Positions 26,133 through 36,171 are shown, counted from the stretch's first letter. The stretch is DNA of 64,000 bases from Nocardia coubleae NBRC 108252 (GCF_001612805.1 NZ_BDBD01000011.1:620001-684000), one strand, 5' to 3'. The notes: generated by a model not told the origin, from the sequence alone. Made by a program: numbers and translations.

Positions 26133-27630
26133 CGGTTTCCGGTCCTCGCAAGCTTCGTATGGTCAATCCCTCGGTCCTTCGCATGATGCTTCCGGCGATG
26201 AGAACGTATATCAGGCAGGCCGGTACGCAGGTGAGAATCCACGGGGGCGCCCAGTGCCGTTGGGCCAGGCTCGCGACGCCCACGACGGCGACGGCGACTC
26301 CGGTGAGCGCGGCCACCGTCGCGACCGGGAGCAGCCGCCGCAGCCGTACCGTCGCGAGCACCGCGATCCACACCGAGATCAGCAGCACCACCTGGGCGAT
26401 CAACCCGGCGATGGCGGCGCCCTCGTACGACATCCGGTCGATCAACGGCCACGCGACGCCCAGGTTCACCGCGAGCGCCAGCGCGGCGATCCACGGGATC
26501 AGGGTGTTGCGTCCGGTCGCCATGAGCGCGACCAGGCCGAGGTTCGCGACCGCACCGAGCAGGCCTGCGGCCACCTGGACGCGGCCCGCGTCGGCCGCCT
26601 CGACGAAGTTCTCGCCGAACAGCAACCCGATCACCTGGCCTGCGACCGGCCAGAAGGCCACGAGGGCGAGCAGACCAAGGGCGATCAGCGCGACGTTCGC
26701 CTGCCGGAAGTAGCGCCGGAAGCGGGGCGGGTCGTCGGGCCACAGCGCGATCAGCAGGGTCGTCAGTGGCGCGACGACCGAGACGGCGGCGGTGTCGAGC
26801 AGGTCGGCGAATTTCATGCCGACGGCGAACAGTCCGACGGCTTCGAAGCTGTCGGCGTGCCCGAGCAACAGCAGCCCGACCTTCTGCAACATGATGATGA
26901 GCGCCAGACCGATGCTCAGTGGTAGCGCCTCGCGCAGCATCGGCCCCCACCAGCGCAACTCGATGCGCCGCGCCGGAATGGGCCCGCCGAGGCCGCGCGT
27001 CACCGCGACGATCTTCACCGCGACCGCGACGACCTCGTAGGCGATGGCAGGCACCACGACCCACAGCAGCGTCGGCGCCCACAGCACCGCGGCGACAGTG
27101 AGCGCCAATTGGACGCAACGCGCGAGGGATTCGGCGGCGGCGACCAGGGTCAGGCGCATCGTCGACTGGAACAGGATGGTCAGCGCGTGGCTCGGAGTGG
27201 CGATCACCACCACCAACCCGGCCAGCGCCGTGGCCGCGACAACCGGTGTGGGACACCGCATCACGAGGACATAGCCGATGGCGAGCCCGTAGCCCACCAG
27301 GCCGAGAACGGTGCGCAACACGATGAACGAGGCGGCCACCTCGGAGGCCTCGGTGGGATCGCCGTGCACGAGTTTGCCGATGACCGCCCGCCCGACACCC
27401 AGGTCGGTGACGATCGCCAGCATGCCGAGCAGCCCGAAAACGAACGAGAAATAGCCCCATTCGACCGTCGGCAGCGATCGCGCGATGAGGGTGGTGCCGA
27501 GCAGGCCGAGCGCGGCGGCGAAGATCCGGGCGGCCAGCATGGCGGCGGTATTGTTGGCCGCGGCGCGACCCGATTGGGCGCGGCGCCTGCCCTCGGCTTG
27601 CTCGTCGATGGCGGCGGTCTGCTCGCTCAC
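26038..27630 (-). CDS. polysaccharide flippase (Wzx/MurJ-type membrane protein)
   Basis: A 530-residue integral membrane protein with about 14 predicted helices. AARIFAAALGLLGTTLIARS begins helix 1, and RQANVALIALGLLALVAFWP and GRVQVAAGLLGAVANLGLVALMATGRNTLIPW are typical of polysaccharide-export flippases. It would turn lipid-linked repeat units across the membrane. The GTG at 27630 overlaps the stop of the upstream glycosyltransferase (GTGA); longer frames were rejected. The hydrophilic tail (residues about 490-530) overlaps the next gene and may be dispensable. Confidence 0.88.
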   Translation of the reverse strand: MSEQTAAIDEQAEGRRRAQSGRAAANNTAAMLAARIFAAALGLLGTTLIARSLPTVEWGYFSFVFGLLGMLAIVTDLGVGRAVIGKLVHGDPTEASEVAASFIVLRTVLGLVGYGLAIGYVLVMRCPTPVVAATALAGLVVVIATPSHALTILFQSTMRLTLVAAAESLARCVQLALTVAAVLWAPTLLWVVVPAIAYEVVAVAVKIVAVTRGLGGPIPARRIELRWWGPMLREALPLSIGLALIIMLQKVGLLLLGHADSFEAVGLFAVGMKFADLLDTAAVSVVAPLTTLLIALWPDDPPRFRRYFRQANVALIALGLLALVAFWPVAGQVIGLLFGENFVEAADAGRVQVAAGLLGAVANLGLVALMATGRNTLIPWIAALALAVNLGVAWPLIDRMSYEGAAIAGLIAQVVLLISVWIAVLATVRLRRLLPVATVAALTGVAVAVVGVASLAQRHWAPPWILTCVPACLIYVLIAGSIMRRTEGLTIRSLRGPETDDTVANRSGGTDRSGRHGDSPRVRTGADGEH

Positions 27631-28685
27631 GGCAGGAGTCCGGCCGTGCGATAGGCGGCGACGGTGGCCTCGGCGGTGGCCTGCCAGCTCAGTTTCGTCA
27701 TCGCGACCAGGCCACGGTCGCGCAGTTCCCGATTGGCGGCCTCGTCGTGCAGCAGCGGACGCATCGCCCGCACCCACGCCTCGGGGTTCGTGCCCTCGAC
27801 CAGGACCGCACCGTCACCGCAGACCTGGGGCAGCGCGCCGACCGCGCTGGCGACGACCGCGCCACCGCAGGCCATGGCCTCCACCGGCGGCAGACCGAAG
27901 CCCTCGTATTCCGAGCAGTAGGCCACCACGGTCGCGGCCGAGTAGAGGGCGGGCAGGTCGGCGAGGTCCACGTAGCCGAGCCCGATCGCCGAGGCCGGTG
28001 CCTGCGGGCCGTCGGACCCGGCCCCCGCGAGCACGAGCGGGATGTCGAGGTCGCCCGCCACCTGCGCGAGCATCGCGACCTGTTTGCGTGGTTCGACAGT
28101 GCCGACCTGCAGCACGAAACGTGGCGGCAGCGCGTACCGGGCGCGCACCCGATCCACGGCAGTCTCGTCGGGCACCGTGGCCCAGGCGGCCGGGGCGAGC
28201 GGGACGACGACGGCCTCGCGCCCGAAGCGGTCCGCGATGCGCTCGGCGGTGAATTCGGAGACGGCGATGAGCAGGTCGGCGCGGGTCAGCGACATCCGCA
28301 GCAGCAGTTGCTCGCCGCGGGCCCGGTAGCGGCTGAACGCCCACGGCACGTCGAACACCGACAGGTCGTGCACGGTGCTGACCGTGGCCCTCGGACCGGT
28401 GAGCGGGATGTCGACATCGAGTCCGTGGAACACGTCGGCACCGCGCTGCGGGGCAATGCCGTGCCAGGCCCGGCGCGCCCCGGCAGCGACCGGTCGCGTC
28501 ACCGCGGCGATGCCCTCGGGCAGCACGGGCGCGGCATCGGCCTGGACCAGCGCCGACAGCGCGGTTCCCGGCATCAGCCCGACCATCCTCGCCAGCAGCT
28601 CACGCTGGTAGGTGGCGACGCCCGCACCGTTCGGCCGGAACGCCAGCGCCCCGAAACACACTGCGCTACTGACGGATTCATTCAT
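27627..28685 (-). CDS. glycosyltransferase family 4
   Basis: A 352-residue GT4 enzyme. The N-terminal acceptor loop FRPNGAGVATYQREL and STVHDLSVFDVPW are followed by LQVGTVEPRKQVAMLAQV (about 190-207) and CSEYEGFGLPPVEAMACGGAVVAS (about 257-280), the EX7E motif with both glutamates. It is closest in style to mannosyl- or rhamnosyltransferases of O-antigen loci. ATGA overlap upstream and GTGA overlap downstream show tight coupling. The donor sugar is unknown. Confidence 0.9.
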   Translation of the reverse strand: MNESVSSAVCFGALAFRPNGAGVATYQRELLARMVGLMPGTALSALVQADAAPVLPEGIAAVTRPVAAGARRAWHGIAPQRGADVFHGLDVDIPLTGPRATVSTVHDLSVFDVPWAFSRYRARGEQLLLRMSLTRADLLIAVSEFTAERIADRFGREAVVVPLAPAAWATVPDETAVDRVRARYALPPRFVLQVGTVEPRKQVAMLAQVAGDLDIPLVLAGAGSDGPQAPASAIGLGYVDLADLPALYSAATVVAYCSEYEGFGLPPVEAMACGGAVVASAVGALPQVCGDGAVLVEGTNPEAWVRAMRPLLHDEAANRELRDRGLVAMTKLSWQATAEATVAAYRTAGLLP

Positions 28686-30052
28686 GACGGCACCTGTTCG
28701 GGGACAGAGTTCGGCGCGGCGGACACCGGCTCGGGTCGGCGCTGCGTGACGGCACACCCGACGACCGCGGCGAGCAGCCAGAAATAGAAGTCGGTCGGGA
28801 AGATCTCGAAGTAGCTGGACGCCACCGCCGCTACCGCGCTGGCGAGCACCGACGCCGCGACACCGAGCGCCAGGGCCGAATCCGGTCCACGCAGTGCACG
28901 GGCACCACGGAACGCGAGCAGGAAGATCGCGACCAGGATGGCGCAGAACAGCCACACCCCGATCGGCCCGAGCTCGATGAGCAGCTTCACGTAGTAGTTG
29001 TCGGGTTGATAGGGACGCCCGTAGATCTGGACCTCACCGGTGGCGTACGGCATCTCCCCCGCCATCGGTCCGAGTTCCTCGACGAGCAACCGCGCCGCCG
29101 CCGCACCGGTGGAACCGAGTCCGTCACCGAAGGGATGACTGCCGACCGTGCGCATCACGGTGTTCCAGCCGGTGCTGCGGTCGGCCAGGCTCGACGAGGA
29201 GAACAGCGAACTGCTCGCCTGCGAGGACACCGCGATCCCGCCGACGACGACCACCGCGACTGACCCGAGGATCACCGGCATCAGCTGACGGCGGTACCGC
29301 ACGACCGCCAGCAACAACGCCCCGACGAGCAAACCGGCCAGCGCCGCCCGCACCACGCTCGCCGCGGCGCCGAGCACCAGGATCGGGGTGGCCATCAAGA
29401 ACATCCGATTGCGGGCGCGCCGAGAATCGGCCAGCGCCACCGAACCACCCACCAGCAACACCGTCACCAGGTAGAACGCATAGGGGAACGGCTGATTGAA
29501 CGTGCTGAAGGACCGGAGCAGACCACCGGCGAAGCGGATCGTCTCGTTGTACTCGTAGCCCATCTTCGCCAGCCCGGCACCGCCGATCACCTGCTGGGCC
29601 AGGCCGAACAACGCGATACCCACCGATTCGACCATCATGATCGTCACCAGCAGATCGCGGTCGCGGGGGGTGAAGGGCCGCAGGTAGAGAATCAGCGGGA
29701 TCACGACGAAGTAGAAGAACGTGATCTTGATGGCGAACAGCCCGAGCGTTCCGGCCGTGACGAACGCCGACACCACACCGAACACGCACAGCGCGGCGCC
29801 GAAGGGCACCCACGGCAGCGTCGGACGCGGCTCTGTCTGCCGGTGCGGAACGAACAGTGCCACGGCCAGCGTCAGACACAGCAGCGCCTCTTTCCAGCCC
29901 GCAACCTGCATCCAACCCGGAGCGATCTCGAGCAGACCGTTGAACGGGACGAGCGCCGCCACCAGCAGCACCCCACGCTGGGGCCGGAAACGAATCCAGC
30001 GCAGGAATACCCAGCCCACCGGGACGGCGGCCAGGTACAGCAGCGAGCTCAT
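28682..30052 (-). CDS. O-antigen ligase-like polymerase (Wzy/WaaL)
   Basis: A 456-residue protein with about 11 to 12 hydrophobic helices and the large periplasmic-type loop typical of Wzy and WaaL proteins (about 285-370: STGWNTVMRTVGSHPFGDGL and PYQPDNYYVKLLIELGPIGVW). It polymerises or ligates lipid-linked repeat units outside the membrane. ADRSTGWNTV followed by HPFGDGLGS is the recognisable O-antigen ligase signature. It overlaps the next gene by four bases. Confidence 0.9.
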   Translation of the reverse strand: MSSLLYLAAVPVGWVFLRWIRFRPQRGVLLVAALVPFNGLLEIAPGWMQVAGWKEALLCLTLAVALFVPHRQTEPRPTLPWVPFGAALCVFGVVSAFVTAGTLGLFAIKITFFYFVVIPLILYLRPFTPRDRDLLVTIMMVESVGIALFGLAQQVIGGAGLAKMGYEYNETIRFAGGLLRSFSTFNQPFPYAFYLVTVLLVGGSVALADSRRARNRMFLMATPILVLGAAASVVRAALAGLLVGALLLAVVRYRRQLMPVILGSVAVVVVGGIAVSSQASSSLFSSSSLADRSTGWNTVMRTVGSHPFGDGLGSTGAAAARLLVEELGPMAGEMPYATGEVQIYGRPYQPDNYYVKLLIELGPIGVWLFCAILVAIFLLAFRGARALRGPDSALALGVAASVLASAVAAVASSYFEIFPTDFYFWLLAAVVGCAVTQRRPEPVSAAPNSVPEQVPS

Positions 30053-30058
30053 CGCGCC

Positions 30059-30889
30059 TCAGCCCCGCCCGGCCAGCTGCCTGGCCCGCGCGCCGAGGCG
30101 GACCAGCGCCTGCCGGACCACGGTGGCATCGCCGGCGAGCACGTCGACCGGACGCACCAGATCCCGGTATTCGCGGCGCGCGTGATGGTTGAAGCGCACC
30201 ACGTCGGAGAACTTGCTCAGCGTCGAGGTGGTGGAGGAATGGTTGAAGATCGACGCCCGGTTCACCGCGAGCGGGCGGTTGTGGCCGTAGAACGCGCCGT
30301 GCGCGCACAGCCGGGCGATCAGATCGATGTCCATGGCGTAGAAGAAATCGGTACGGAAGCCCCCGGTCGCCTCGAACTCGCGGCGACGGAACAGGAACGC
30401 CGCGGTGGGACACAGGTCGTCGGGCAGTCTGCGCACGAAGGTGCGTAGCGCCGCTCGCGAGGACTTGCGCCCGATCAGCCCGGCCAGCCCTCGAGCTCTG
30501 GCCAGGACGGTGCCGTCGTCGTCGATGATGTCGAATTTCGCGCCCGCGACGGCGATTCGGGGGTCGCGCAACGTCTCCACCTGCGCCGACAGGCAATCCG
30601 GGGTGATGAGGTCGTCGGCGCAAACCAGTTTCACCAGCTCGCCACCGGCCAGGCTCATCACCCGGTTCCAGTTCTGGGTCATCGGGAGCACGGTGTCGTT
30701 GCTGTGGAGCCGGATCCGCTCGTCGTCGATGGACCGGACCAGTTCACCGGTGCCGTCGGTGCTGGCGTTGTCGAGGACGACGATCTCGAAATCCCCGAAC
30801 TCCTGGGCACGGATCGAATCGATGGTCTCGGTGATGGTGCGCGCCGCGTTGAATGCCGGGACACAGACCGATACAGGCACCCCCACCAC
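30059..30889 (-). CDS. glycosyltransferase family 2
   Basis: A 276-residue GT-A inverting glycosyltransferase, first gene of the minus-strand operon. VPVSVCVPAFNAARTITETI (about 3-22), FEIVVLDNASTDGT and the metal-binding LVCADDLITPD (about 96-106, the DXD equivalent ADD) are present. The GTG at 30889 has GGAGG seven bases upstream, and an adjacent GTG follows; the longer frame is not supported. It should add one sugar to the carrier-linked intermediate. Confidence 0.9.
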   Translation of the reverse strand: MVGVPVSVCVPAFNAARTITETIDSIRAQEFGDFEIVVLDNASTDGTGELVRSIDDERIRLHSNDTVLPMTQNWNRVMSLAGGELVKLVCADDLITPDCLSAQVETLRDPRIAVAGAKFDIIDDDGTVLARARGLAGLIGRKSSRAALRTFVRRLPDDLCPTAAFLFRRREFEATGGFRTDFFYAMDIDLIARLCAHGAFYGHNRPLAVNRASIFNHSSTTSTLSKFSDVVRFNHHARREYRDLVRPVDVLAGDATVVRQALVRLGARARQLAGRG

Positions 30890-31114
30890 AGCACATCCTC
30901 CAAGACATTCAGCAGGCCCGCGTCGCGCGTCGGGTGCCCGTTTGCGTGCACAGTACCCGCCGAGCAATCGACATTCACATCGAGACGACGGGCGATAATG
31001 TTTCACGATTCCCAGTACGGGTACTCATGACGCTCGCCACAGTGCTCAGAGTTCGCTAGACAGTGGAACCCCAGCTAACATCGCTGCACAAGATCGGCGA
31101 AATGTGGGGACAGC

Positions 31115-32128
31115 GTGAGCGAGACCGACCCGGCGGACACGGGCGCCGATTCCCCGGCCATGTCCGGGGTGAACATTGCCGACCATCTGCGCAAGCTGCT
31201 GCGCGCCCTGCCGATCGCCTTGGTCGTCGCCGCGATCGTCGGTGGGGTGGTGTGGGTGGTGCGCGACGGCAGTCCACGCACCTACGAGGCGAGCCTGACC
31301 GCGCAGATCTCGCAGCAGTCGATCGGTGCGGTCTTCAACGAACTCACCCAGCCCTACATCGTGCTCGTCACCGAGAGCCGGGTGCTCTCGGATGTGGTGA
31401 AGAACGGGCTCGCGCCGTCGGAACAGGATCTGCGGCCACGGGTTTCGGCCATGACCGGTCCCGCGCCCTCGCTGTTGATCATCAAGGCGCAGGCGGGATC
31501 GCCCGAGCAAGCCGAGAAGCTGGTCTTCGCGGTGCAGCAGTCCCTGGACAGTGTCGCCTCGCAGATGCGCACCGAGGCCATCGCCCGTTCGGCGGCCGAC
31601 CTCGAGACGCATCGGCGCGCGGTGGAGGACACTTTCACCAAACGCCTCGCCGACGACCCGCTGCGCCCGGAACTGAGCTTCGATGCCAGGGATGTGGCCC
31701 GCGAGATGGAATTCCGGCAGGTGCTCGGCATGCCGCGTCTGACGGTGGTGGCTAATCCCCGCTCCGAACTCGTCGCTCCCCATCCGGTGCAGGAGGGCCT
31801 GTTCGCGGCGCTGGCCACATTGATCATCGTCGCGGAGTCGGTGGTGCTCGCTCGTGGCGCGATCGCCCGGCGTGGTGGTCTCCGTCGCGGCGGGGCGAAG
31901 CCGGATCCGGCGAAACAGGCCTCGCCGACCCCGGATCCGAAGAAGCCGGAACCCGTCGAGTCACAGCCCGCCACGCCGACACCACCGGCGCGCACCGACA
32001 CCGCGACCGTGCCGCACGTGACGAGCAGCGCGAGTGTCCACTACGACCCCGAGACGACGGTGCTGCCACGGCAGTGGCCGGTGCGCGCGGCACCGGTGCC
32101 GAAGTCCTCCGGTCCGCGCGAGAACTGA
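31115..32128 (+). CDS. Wzz-like chain-length/export membrane protein
   Basis: A 337-residue protein. A short cytoplasmic head precedes helix 1 (LPIALVVAAIVGGVVWVV, about 32-49). An external region follows with ATYEAS-like strand RTYEASLTAQISQQS, then helix 2 (VQEGLFAALATLIIVAESVVLA, about 226-247), and a Pro/Lys/Glu-rich cytoplasmic tail of about 85 residues. This is the two-helix Wzz/capsule-export plan without the tyrosine kinase domain. It opens a plus-strand operon, divergent from the GT2 gene. GGGGA precedes the GTG start. Chain-length control is inferred from fold and context. Confidence 0.72.
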   Translation: MSETDPADTGADSPAMSGVNIADHLRKLLRALPIALVVAAIVGGVVWVVRDGSPRTYEASLTAQISQQSIGAVFNELTQPYIVLVTESRVLSDVVKNGLAPSEQDLRPRVSAMTGPAPSLLIIKAQAGSPEQAEKLVFAVQQSLDSVASQMRTEAIARSAADLETHRRAVEDTFTKRLADDPLRPELSFDARDVAREMEFRQVLGMPRLTVVANPRSELVAPHPVQEGLFAALATLIIVAESVVLARGAIARRGGLRRGGAKPDPAKQASPTPDPKKPEPVESQPATPTPPARTDTATVPHVTSSASVHYDPETTVLPRQWPVRAAPVPKSSGPREN

Positions 32129-32141
32129 GGCGCCGACCGTG

Positions 32142-33491
32142 ATGTCGAGCCTGACCTTCGGCCCGATCCGCCACGGCCACAGCCTCGTTCGCCTGCGCCC
32201 GCCGCAACTGTCGGACTTCGACCGGTGGCGTGAGATCAGGTTGCGTGACCGGGCCTGGATCGAACCGCACTGGGGCACCTCACCGCTGAGCTGGGAGCAA
32301 CGGCACACGCCACGGATCTGGGCGCGCGAGTGCCTCGTGGCTTGGGCCGATATGCGGGCCGGTCGCCGGTTCGTCGGTGTGATCGAGGTCGACGGGCGGT
32401 TCGCGGGGCAGATCGAGTACACGATCATCGACGCCGACTCGGGGACAGCGGAGGCCAGCGCCTGGATCGATGCCGGTGCGGCCGGTCGCGGTCTGATCGG
32501 CCGGGCCCTGCTGTTGTTGTGCGACTATATGTTCCGCGTGCACAGGGTGGCGCGGGTGCTCGCCCCGGTGTCCATCGACAACGACCCGGCGCTGCGCTGC
32601 CTGCGGGGTCTGGGCTTCCGGCACGAGGCGACGATGGTCCGGGCCTACGACGCGGGCGGTGCGCGCAAGGACCACACGCTGTGGGCACTGACCCCCGCCG
32701 ATCTGGCCGCCGCGCAACTGCCGCCGCTCGTTCCGGCCGATCCAGCGGACGTTCCTGTCGTGGAGCCGAGAACTTCCAGGCCGAACTACCCGCCGAGCAC
32801 CGCACCGGGCGCAGTCGCGGCGAATACCGGCGTACCGCGCGCGGTGGTCGCACTGGCCGCTCTGCGATGGTCGGTGTGGTCTGTGCGGGAGAGGCTGCGG
32901 CGCTACCGTCCCGCCGCCCCAGTTGCGCTGATCGTCCCCGAGGGTCCGAACACGGTGGTGCGCAACCTGACTCGCATGGACAGGGCGCAGTGGAGTCGGG
33001 TGGGACACACAAGGGTGACGGCGACGAGCTCGTTCCCCCGGTCCCGGCAGGAGGGGCTCCGCACCGAGGAAGGTTCCTCGGCCGGGCACGACCGGTCGAA
33101 GAGCCGCGCCCAGTGGTATCGCACGCTGTGGCACACCCGGTTCGGCCTCCGATCACCGAGTGGACTGCGCCTCGTACTCGACGTGAACGGTACTTACGCA
33201 GGCGAATTCCACCTCTACGATTCACCGCTGCCGTGCCAGGCCACCGGGCTCTACACCTGGGTCGATCCACTCCGAGTCGAACCCGAACTGTGGGCGGCAG
33301 CCCTGCGCTCGGTCGTCGAGCACGCTTTCGCGGAGCTGGGTGTGCGGCGGATGGCGGCCGAGATTCCCGTCGGCGACACCATCACCGCCGCGGTGGTCGC
33401 CGCCGCCGGCTTCGCCCACGAGGGACTGCTGAGGGCCCATCGCGGGCCGAGCGGACTGTGTGCCGATCACGATCTCTGGGGGCTCACCTGA
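32142..33491 (+). CDS. tandem GNAT-family acetyltransferase
   Basis: A 449-residue protein with two N-acetyltransferase domains. The first (about 5-185) contains SAWIDAGAAGRGLIGRALLLL, the acetyl-CoA pyrophosphate loop, and SIDNDPALRCLRGLGFRHEA. The second (about 250-449) has RLVLDVNGTYAGEFHLYD, GVRRMAAEIPVGDTITAAVVAAAGFAHEGLL. A Pro/Arg-rich linker joins them. The first domain is closest to RimJ-like ribosomal or peptide acetyltransferases; the second has lost the clear Q/RxxGxG/A loop. The gene sits between a Wzz-like gene and an aminotransferase, suggesting amino-sugar N-acylation. A GTG one codon earlier is also possible. Confidence 0.8.
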   Translation: MSSLTFGPIRHGHSLVRLRPPQLSDFDRWREIRLRDRAWIEPHWGTSPLSWEQRHTPRIWARECLVAWADMRAGRRFVGVIEVDGRFAGQIEYTIIDADSGTAEASAWIDAGAAGRGLIGRALLLLCDYMFRVHRVARVLAPVSIDNDPALRCLRGLGFRHEATMVRAYDAGGARKDHTLWALTPADLAAAQLPPLVPADPADVPVVEPRTSRPNYPPSTAPGAVAANTGVPRAVVALAALRWSVWSVRERLRRYRPAAPVALIVPEGPNTVVRNLTRMDRAQWSRVGHTRVTATSSFPRSRQEGLRTEEGSSAGHDRSKSRAQWYRTLWHTRFGLRSPSGLRLVLDVNGTYAGEFHLYDSPLPCQATGLYTWVDPLRVEPELWAAALRSVVEHAFAELGVRRMAAEIPVGDTITAAVVAAAGFAHEGLLRAHRGPSGLCADHDLWGLT

Positions 33492-34822
33492 TGCGCGACT
33501 TCACCCGCAGCACCGAAATCCAGGCGCGTCTGCACGACCTCGTCCCCGGCGGAGCGCATACCTATGCCCGCGGCGCCGACCAGTACCCCGAGTCGATGGC
33601 ACCGGTGCTGGTGCGCGGCAAGGGCGCTCGCGTCTGGGATGCCGACGGCAACGAGTTCGTGGAATACGGGATGGGATTGCGGTCGGTCACCCTCGGCCAC
33701 GGATACGAACCGGTCCTGCGTGCGGCCACCGAGGCCGCCGCCGACGGCATGAGCTTCTCCCGCCCTGCCGAACTGGAACTGCTTGCCGCACAGGACTTCC
33801 TGCACCTGGTGCCGGGTGCCGACATGGTGAAGTTCGCCAAGAACGGCTCCGACGCCACCACGGCGGCCGTTCGGCTCGCCCGCGCGGTCACCGGGCGAAC
33901 CACCGTCGCGGTCTGCGCACAGCCGTTTTTCTCCGTCGACGACTGGTTCATCGGCACCACCGACATGTCCGCAGGCATCCCCGCCGTCGACACCGTGACA
34001 TTCCCCTACAACGATCTCGACGCGCTCGCGGCGGTCCTGGCGGGCGAGACGGTGGCGGCGGTCTTCCTCGAGGCGGCGACCGCGCTGGCCGAGCCGCTAC
34101 CCGGATATCTGGAAGGTGTCCGCGCACTGTGTGATCAGCACGGGACGCTGCTGGTGTTCGACGAGATGATCACCGGCTTCCGGTGGTCGGCAGGTGGCGC
34201 TCAAGCGGTCTACGGGGTGACACCCGATCTGTCGTGCTGGGGCAAGGCGATGGGCAACGGATTCCCGCTGTCCGCACTCGCGGGCAAACGCGAGTACATG
34301 GAACTCGGCGGCCTGCGCACCGATCGCGACCGGGTGTTCCTGCTGTCCACCACCCACGGCCCCGAAACCGCCTCGCTCGCGGCGTTCCGCGCCGTGGTGC
34401 ACGCCTACCGCACCGAGGACCCGATCGCCCGCATGGAAGAGGCGGGCCGGGCCCTCGCCGACGGTGTGAACGCCGTCGCCGCCGAACACGGCATCACCGA
34501 CCACCTCCAGGTGCGCGGGCGCCCGTCGTGCCTGATCTTCCGCACCCTCGACGCCGAAGGACTGCCGTCGCAAGCCTTTCGGACCCTGTTCCTGCAGGAA
34601 CTGCTCGAGCACGGCGTGCTCGGACAGTCCTTCGTCACCTCCGCCGCCCACGACGCCGAGGCCGTCGCCGACACGGTCTCCGCGTGCGCCGGGGCCGCCG
34701 AGGTGTATCGCCGCGCGATCGAGCGCGGCTCCGTCGACGGGCTGCTGCGTGGCCGCCCGGTCGCGCCCGCGTTGCGCCGCACCGCCGCACCCCGCCGGAT
34801 CGAAACGAGAACCTCCCCATGA
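33491..34822 (+). CDS. PLP aminotransferase of the glutamate-1-semialdehyde aminomutase type
   Basis: A 443-residue class III, PLP-dependent enzyme. VPGGAHTYARGADQYPE, FAKNGSDATTAAVRLARA and DEMITGFRWSAGG lead to the PLP lysine in SCWGKAMGNGFP (Lys 252). It resembles HemL but carries changes, and housekeeping heme genes are absent, so it is more likely a sugar or small-molecule aminotransferase or mutase in this glycan locus. It overlaps the GNAT gene by one base (TGATG) and the next glycosyltransferase by four, placing it firmly in the operon. Confidence 0.83.
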   Translation: MRDFTRSTEIQARLHDLVPGGAHTYARGADQYPESMAPVLVRGKGARVWDADGNEFVEYGMGLRSVTLGHGYEPVLRAATEAAADGMSFSRPAELELLAAQDFLHLVPGADMVKFAKNGSDATTAAVRLARAVTGRTTVAVCAQPFFSVDDWFIGTTDMSAGIPAVDTVTFPYNDLDALAAVLAGETVAAVFLEAATALAEPLPGYLEGVRALCDQHGTLLVFDEMITGFRWSAGGAQAVYGVTPDLSCWGKAMGNGFPLSALAGKREYMELGGLRTDRDRVFLLSTTHGPETASLAAFRAVVHAYRTEDPIARMEEAGRALADGVNAVAAEHGITDHLQVRGRPSCLIFRTLDAEGLPSQAFRTLFLQELLEHGVLGQSFVTSAAHDAEAVADTVSACAGAAEVYRRAIERGSVDGLLRGRPVAPALRRTAAPRRIETRTSP

Positions 34823-35925
34823 CCCGTGTCGCCATCGTCCACGAACGATTCACCGAATTCGGCGGCTCGGAGGCCGTGGTCGGCGAGTTCGTCGAAACCT
34901 GGCCCGACGCCCAGGTATTCGCGCCCATCGTGGCGCCCGGCGGGCTGCGCGAGCCGGTGCGCGCGGTGCACGACACCTGGCTCAGCCGCGCCCACACCGT
35001 CACCGGCGGCAGGCACGCTCCCCTGCTACCGCTGGTGCCGCGGGCCTTGCGGCGCATGCCGCTTCGCGACTTCGACGTGGTCGTGGTGAGCCACCATGCC
35101 TTCGCCACCCAGGCCGCGCTCGCCACCGACGCACCCGTGGTCGCCTATGTGCACAGCCCGGCACGGTGGGCGTGGGATCGGGAATTCCGCGCCCAGGAGG
35201 CGGGCGGCCGATTGGGTCAGCTCGCACTCGGTGCGCTCGGAACACTCGCTCGCCGTGGCGAATTGCGCGCCGCACCCCGCCTCACCCATGTGGTCGCCAA
35301 CTCGCATGCCGTCGCCGACCGGGTACGGGACTGGTGGGGTCTGCCCGCCTCCGTCGTGAATCCGCCGGTGCAGGTCGCCCGCTTCACGCCCGATCCCGGG
35401 GTCGCGCGGGAGGACTTCTTCCTGTGCGCCGGCAGGCTCGTGCCGTACAAGCGCGCGGATCTGGCGATCCGCGCGGCTCAGCGCGCGGGCGTGCGGCTGG
35501 TCGTGCTCGGCGAAGGCCGGTTCCGGGACCAACTCGAAGAGCTCGCCGGACCGGAGACCACGTTCCTCGGCGCCACCTCCGCCGACGTCCTGCAGGACAT
35601 GTACCGGCGCTGCCGGGCGCTGCTGATGCCGGGCATCGAGGACTTCGGCATCGTCCCCGTGGAGGCCATGGCCTGTGGCACGCCGGTGCTCGCGGTCGGT
35701 GCGGGTGGCTCGCTCGACACGGTGCGACCCGGCGTGACCGGCGAATACGTACCGCCCGGCCACGACGACGCGGTCGTCGCCGCCCTCGCCGAGCGGATGC
35801 GCGACTTCGATTCGGGCACCTACGATTCCGCGAAGATCCGCGCCCACGCCGACAGCTTCGCCCCCGACAAATTCCGCGCCAGGATGGCCGACACCGTCGC
35901 CGGAGTACTCGCCGCGCACCGTTAG
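34819..35925 (+). CDS. glycosyltransferase family 4
   Basis: A 368-residue GT4 enzyme. RVAIVHERFTEFGGSEAVV (about 3-21) is the acceptor-domain glycine loop. FLCAGRLVPYKRADLAIRA (about 202-220) and MPGIEDFGIVPVEAMACGTPVL (about 271-292) form the donor site, with the EX7E glutamates at E275 and E283. HTWLSRAH- and YVHSPARWAWD-type segments match actinobacterial mannosyltransferases acting early in O-antigen-like glycans. It ends the plus-strand operon of the glycan locus. Confidence 0.9.
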   Translation: MTRVAIVHERFTEFGGSEAVVGEFVETWPDAQVFAPIVAPGGLREPVRAVHDTWLSRAHTVTGGRHAPLLPLVPRALRRMPLRDFDVVVVSHHAFATQAALATDAPVVAYVHSPARWAWDREFRAQEAGGRLGQLALGALGTLARRGELRAAPRLTHVVANSHAVADRVRDWWGLPASVVNPPVQVARFTPDPGVAREDFFLCAGRLVPYKRADLAIRAAQRAGVRLVVLGEGRFRDQLEELAGPETTFLGATSADVLQDMYRRCRALLMPGIEDFGIVPVEAMACGTPVLAVGAGGSLDTVRPGVTGEYVPPGHDDAVVAALAERMRDFDSGTYDSAKIRAHADSFAPDKFRARMADTVAGVLAAHR

Positions 35926-36171
35926 CGAGAAGTTGCCCGAAACTCGGAGTTACGGAAATCAGCTGTCACACATACCCTTTGACCTGCGACGACGGGTGAC
36001 AATTCCCACACGGTGGCAGACACCCCGTCGCTTGCCCCCTTTGTTACCGACGAGTACGGTTAGCCCCACCCGGACGACGACGTTCCCGGGTTCTCGTGAT
36101 CCCCACATCCACCGCCGCATGCCGGATCACTTTTGCGCACACCGTGTTTCGAGACATTTTCAGGAGGGGCG

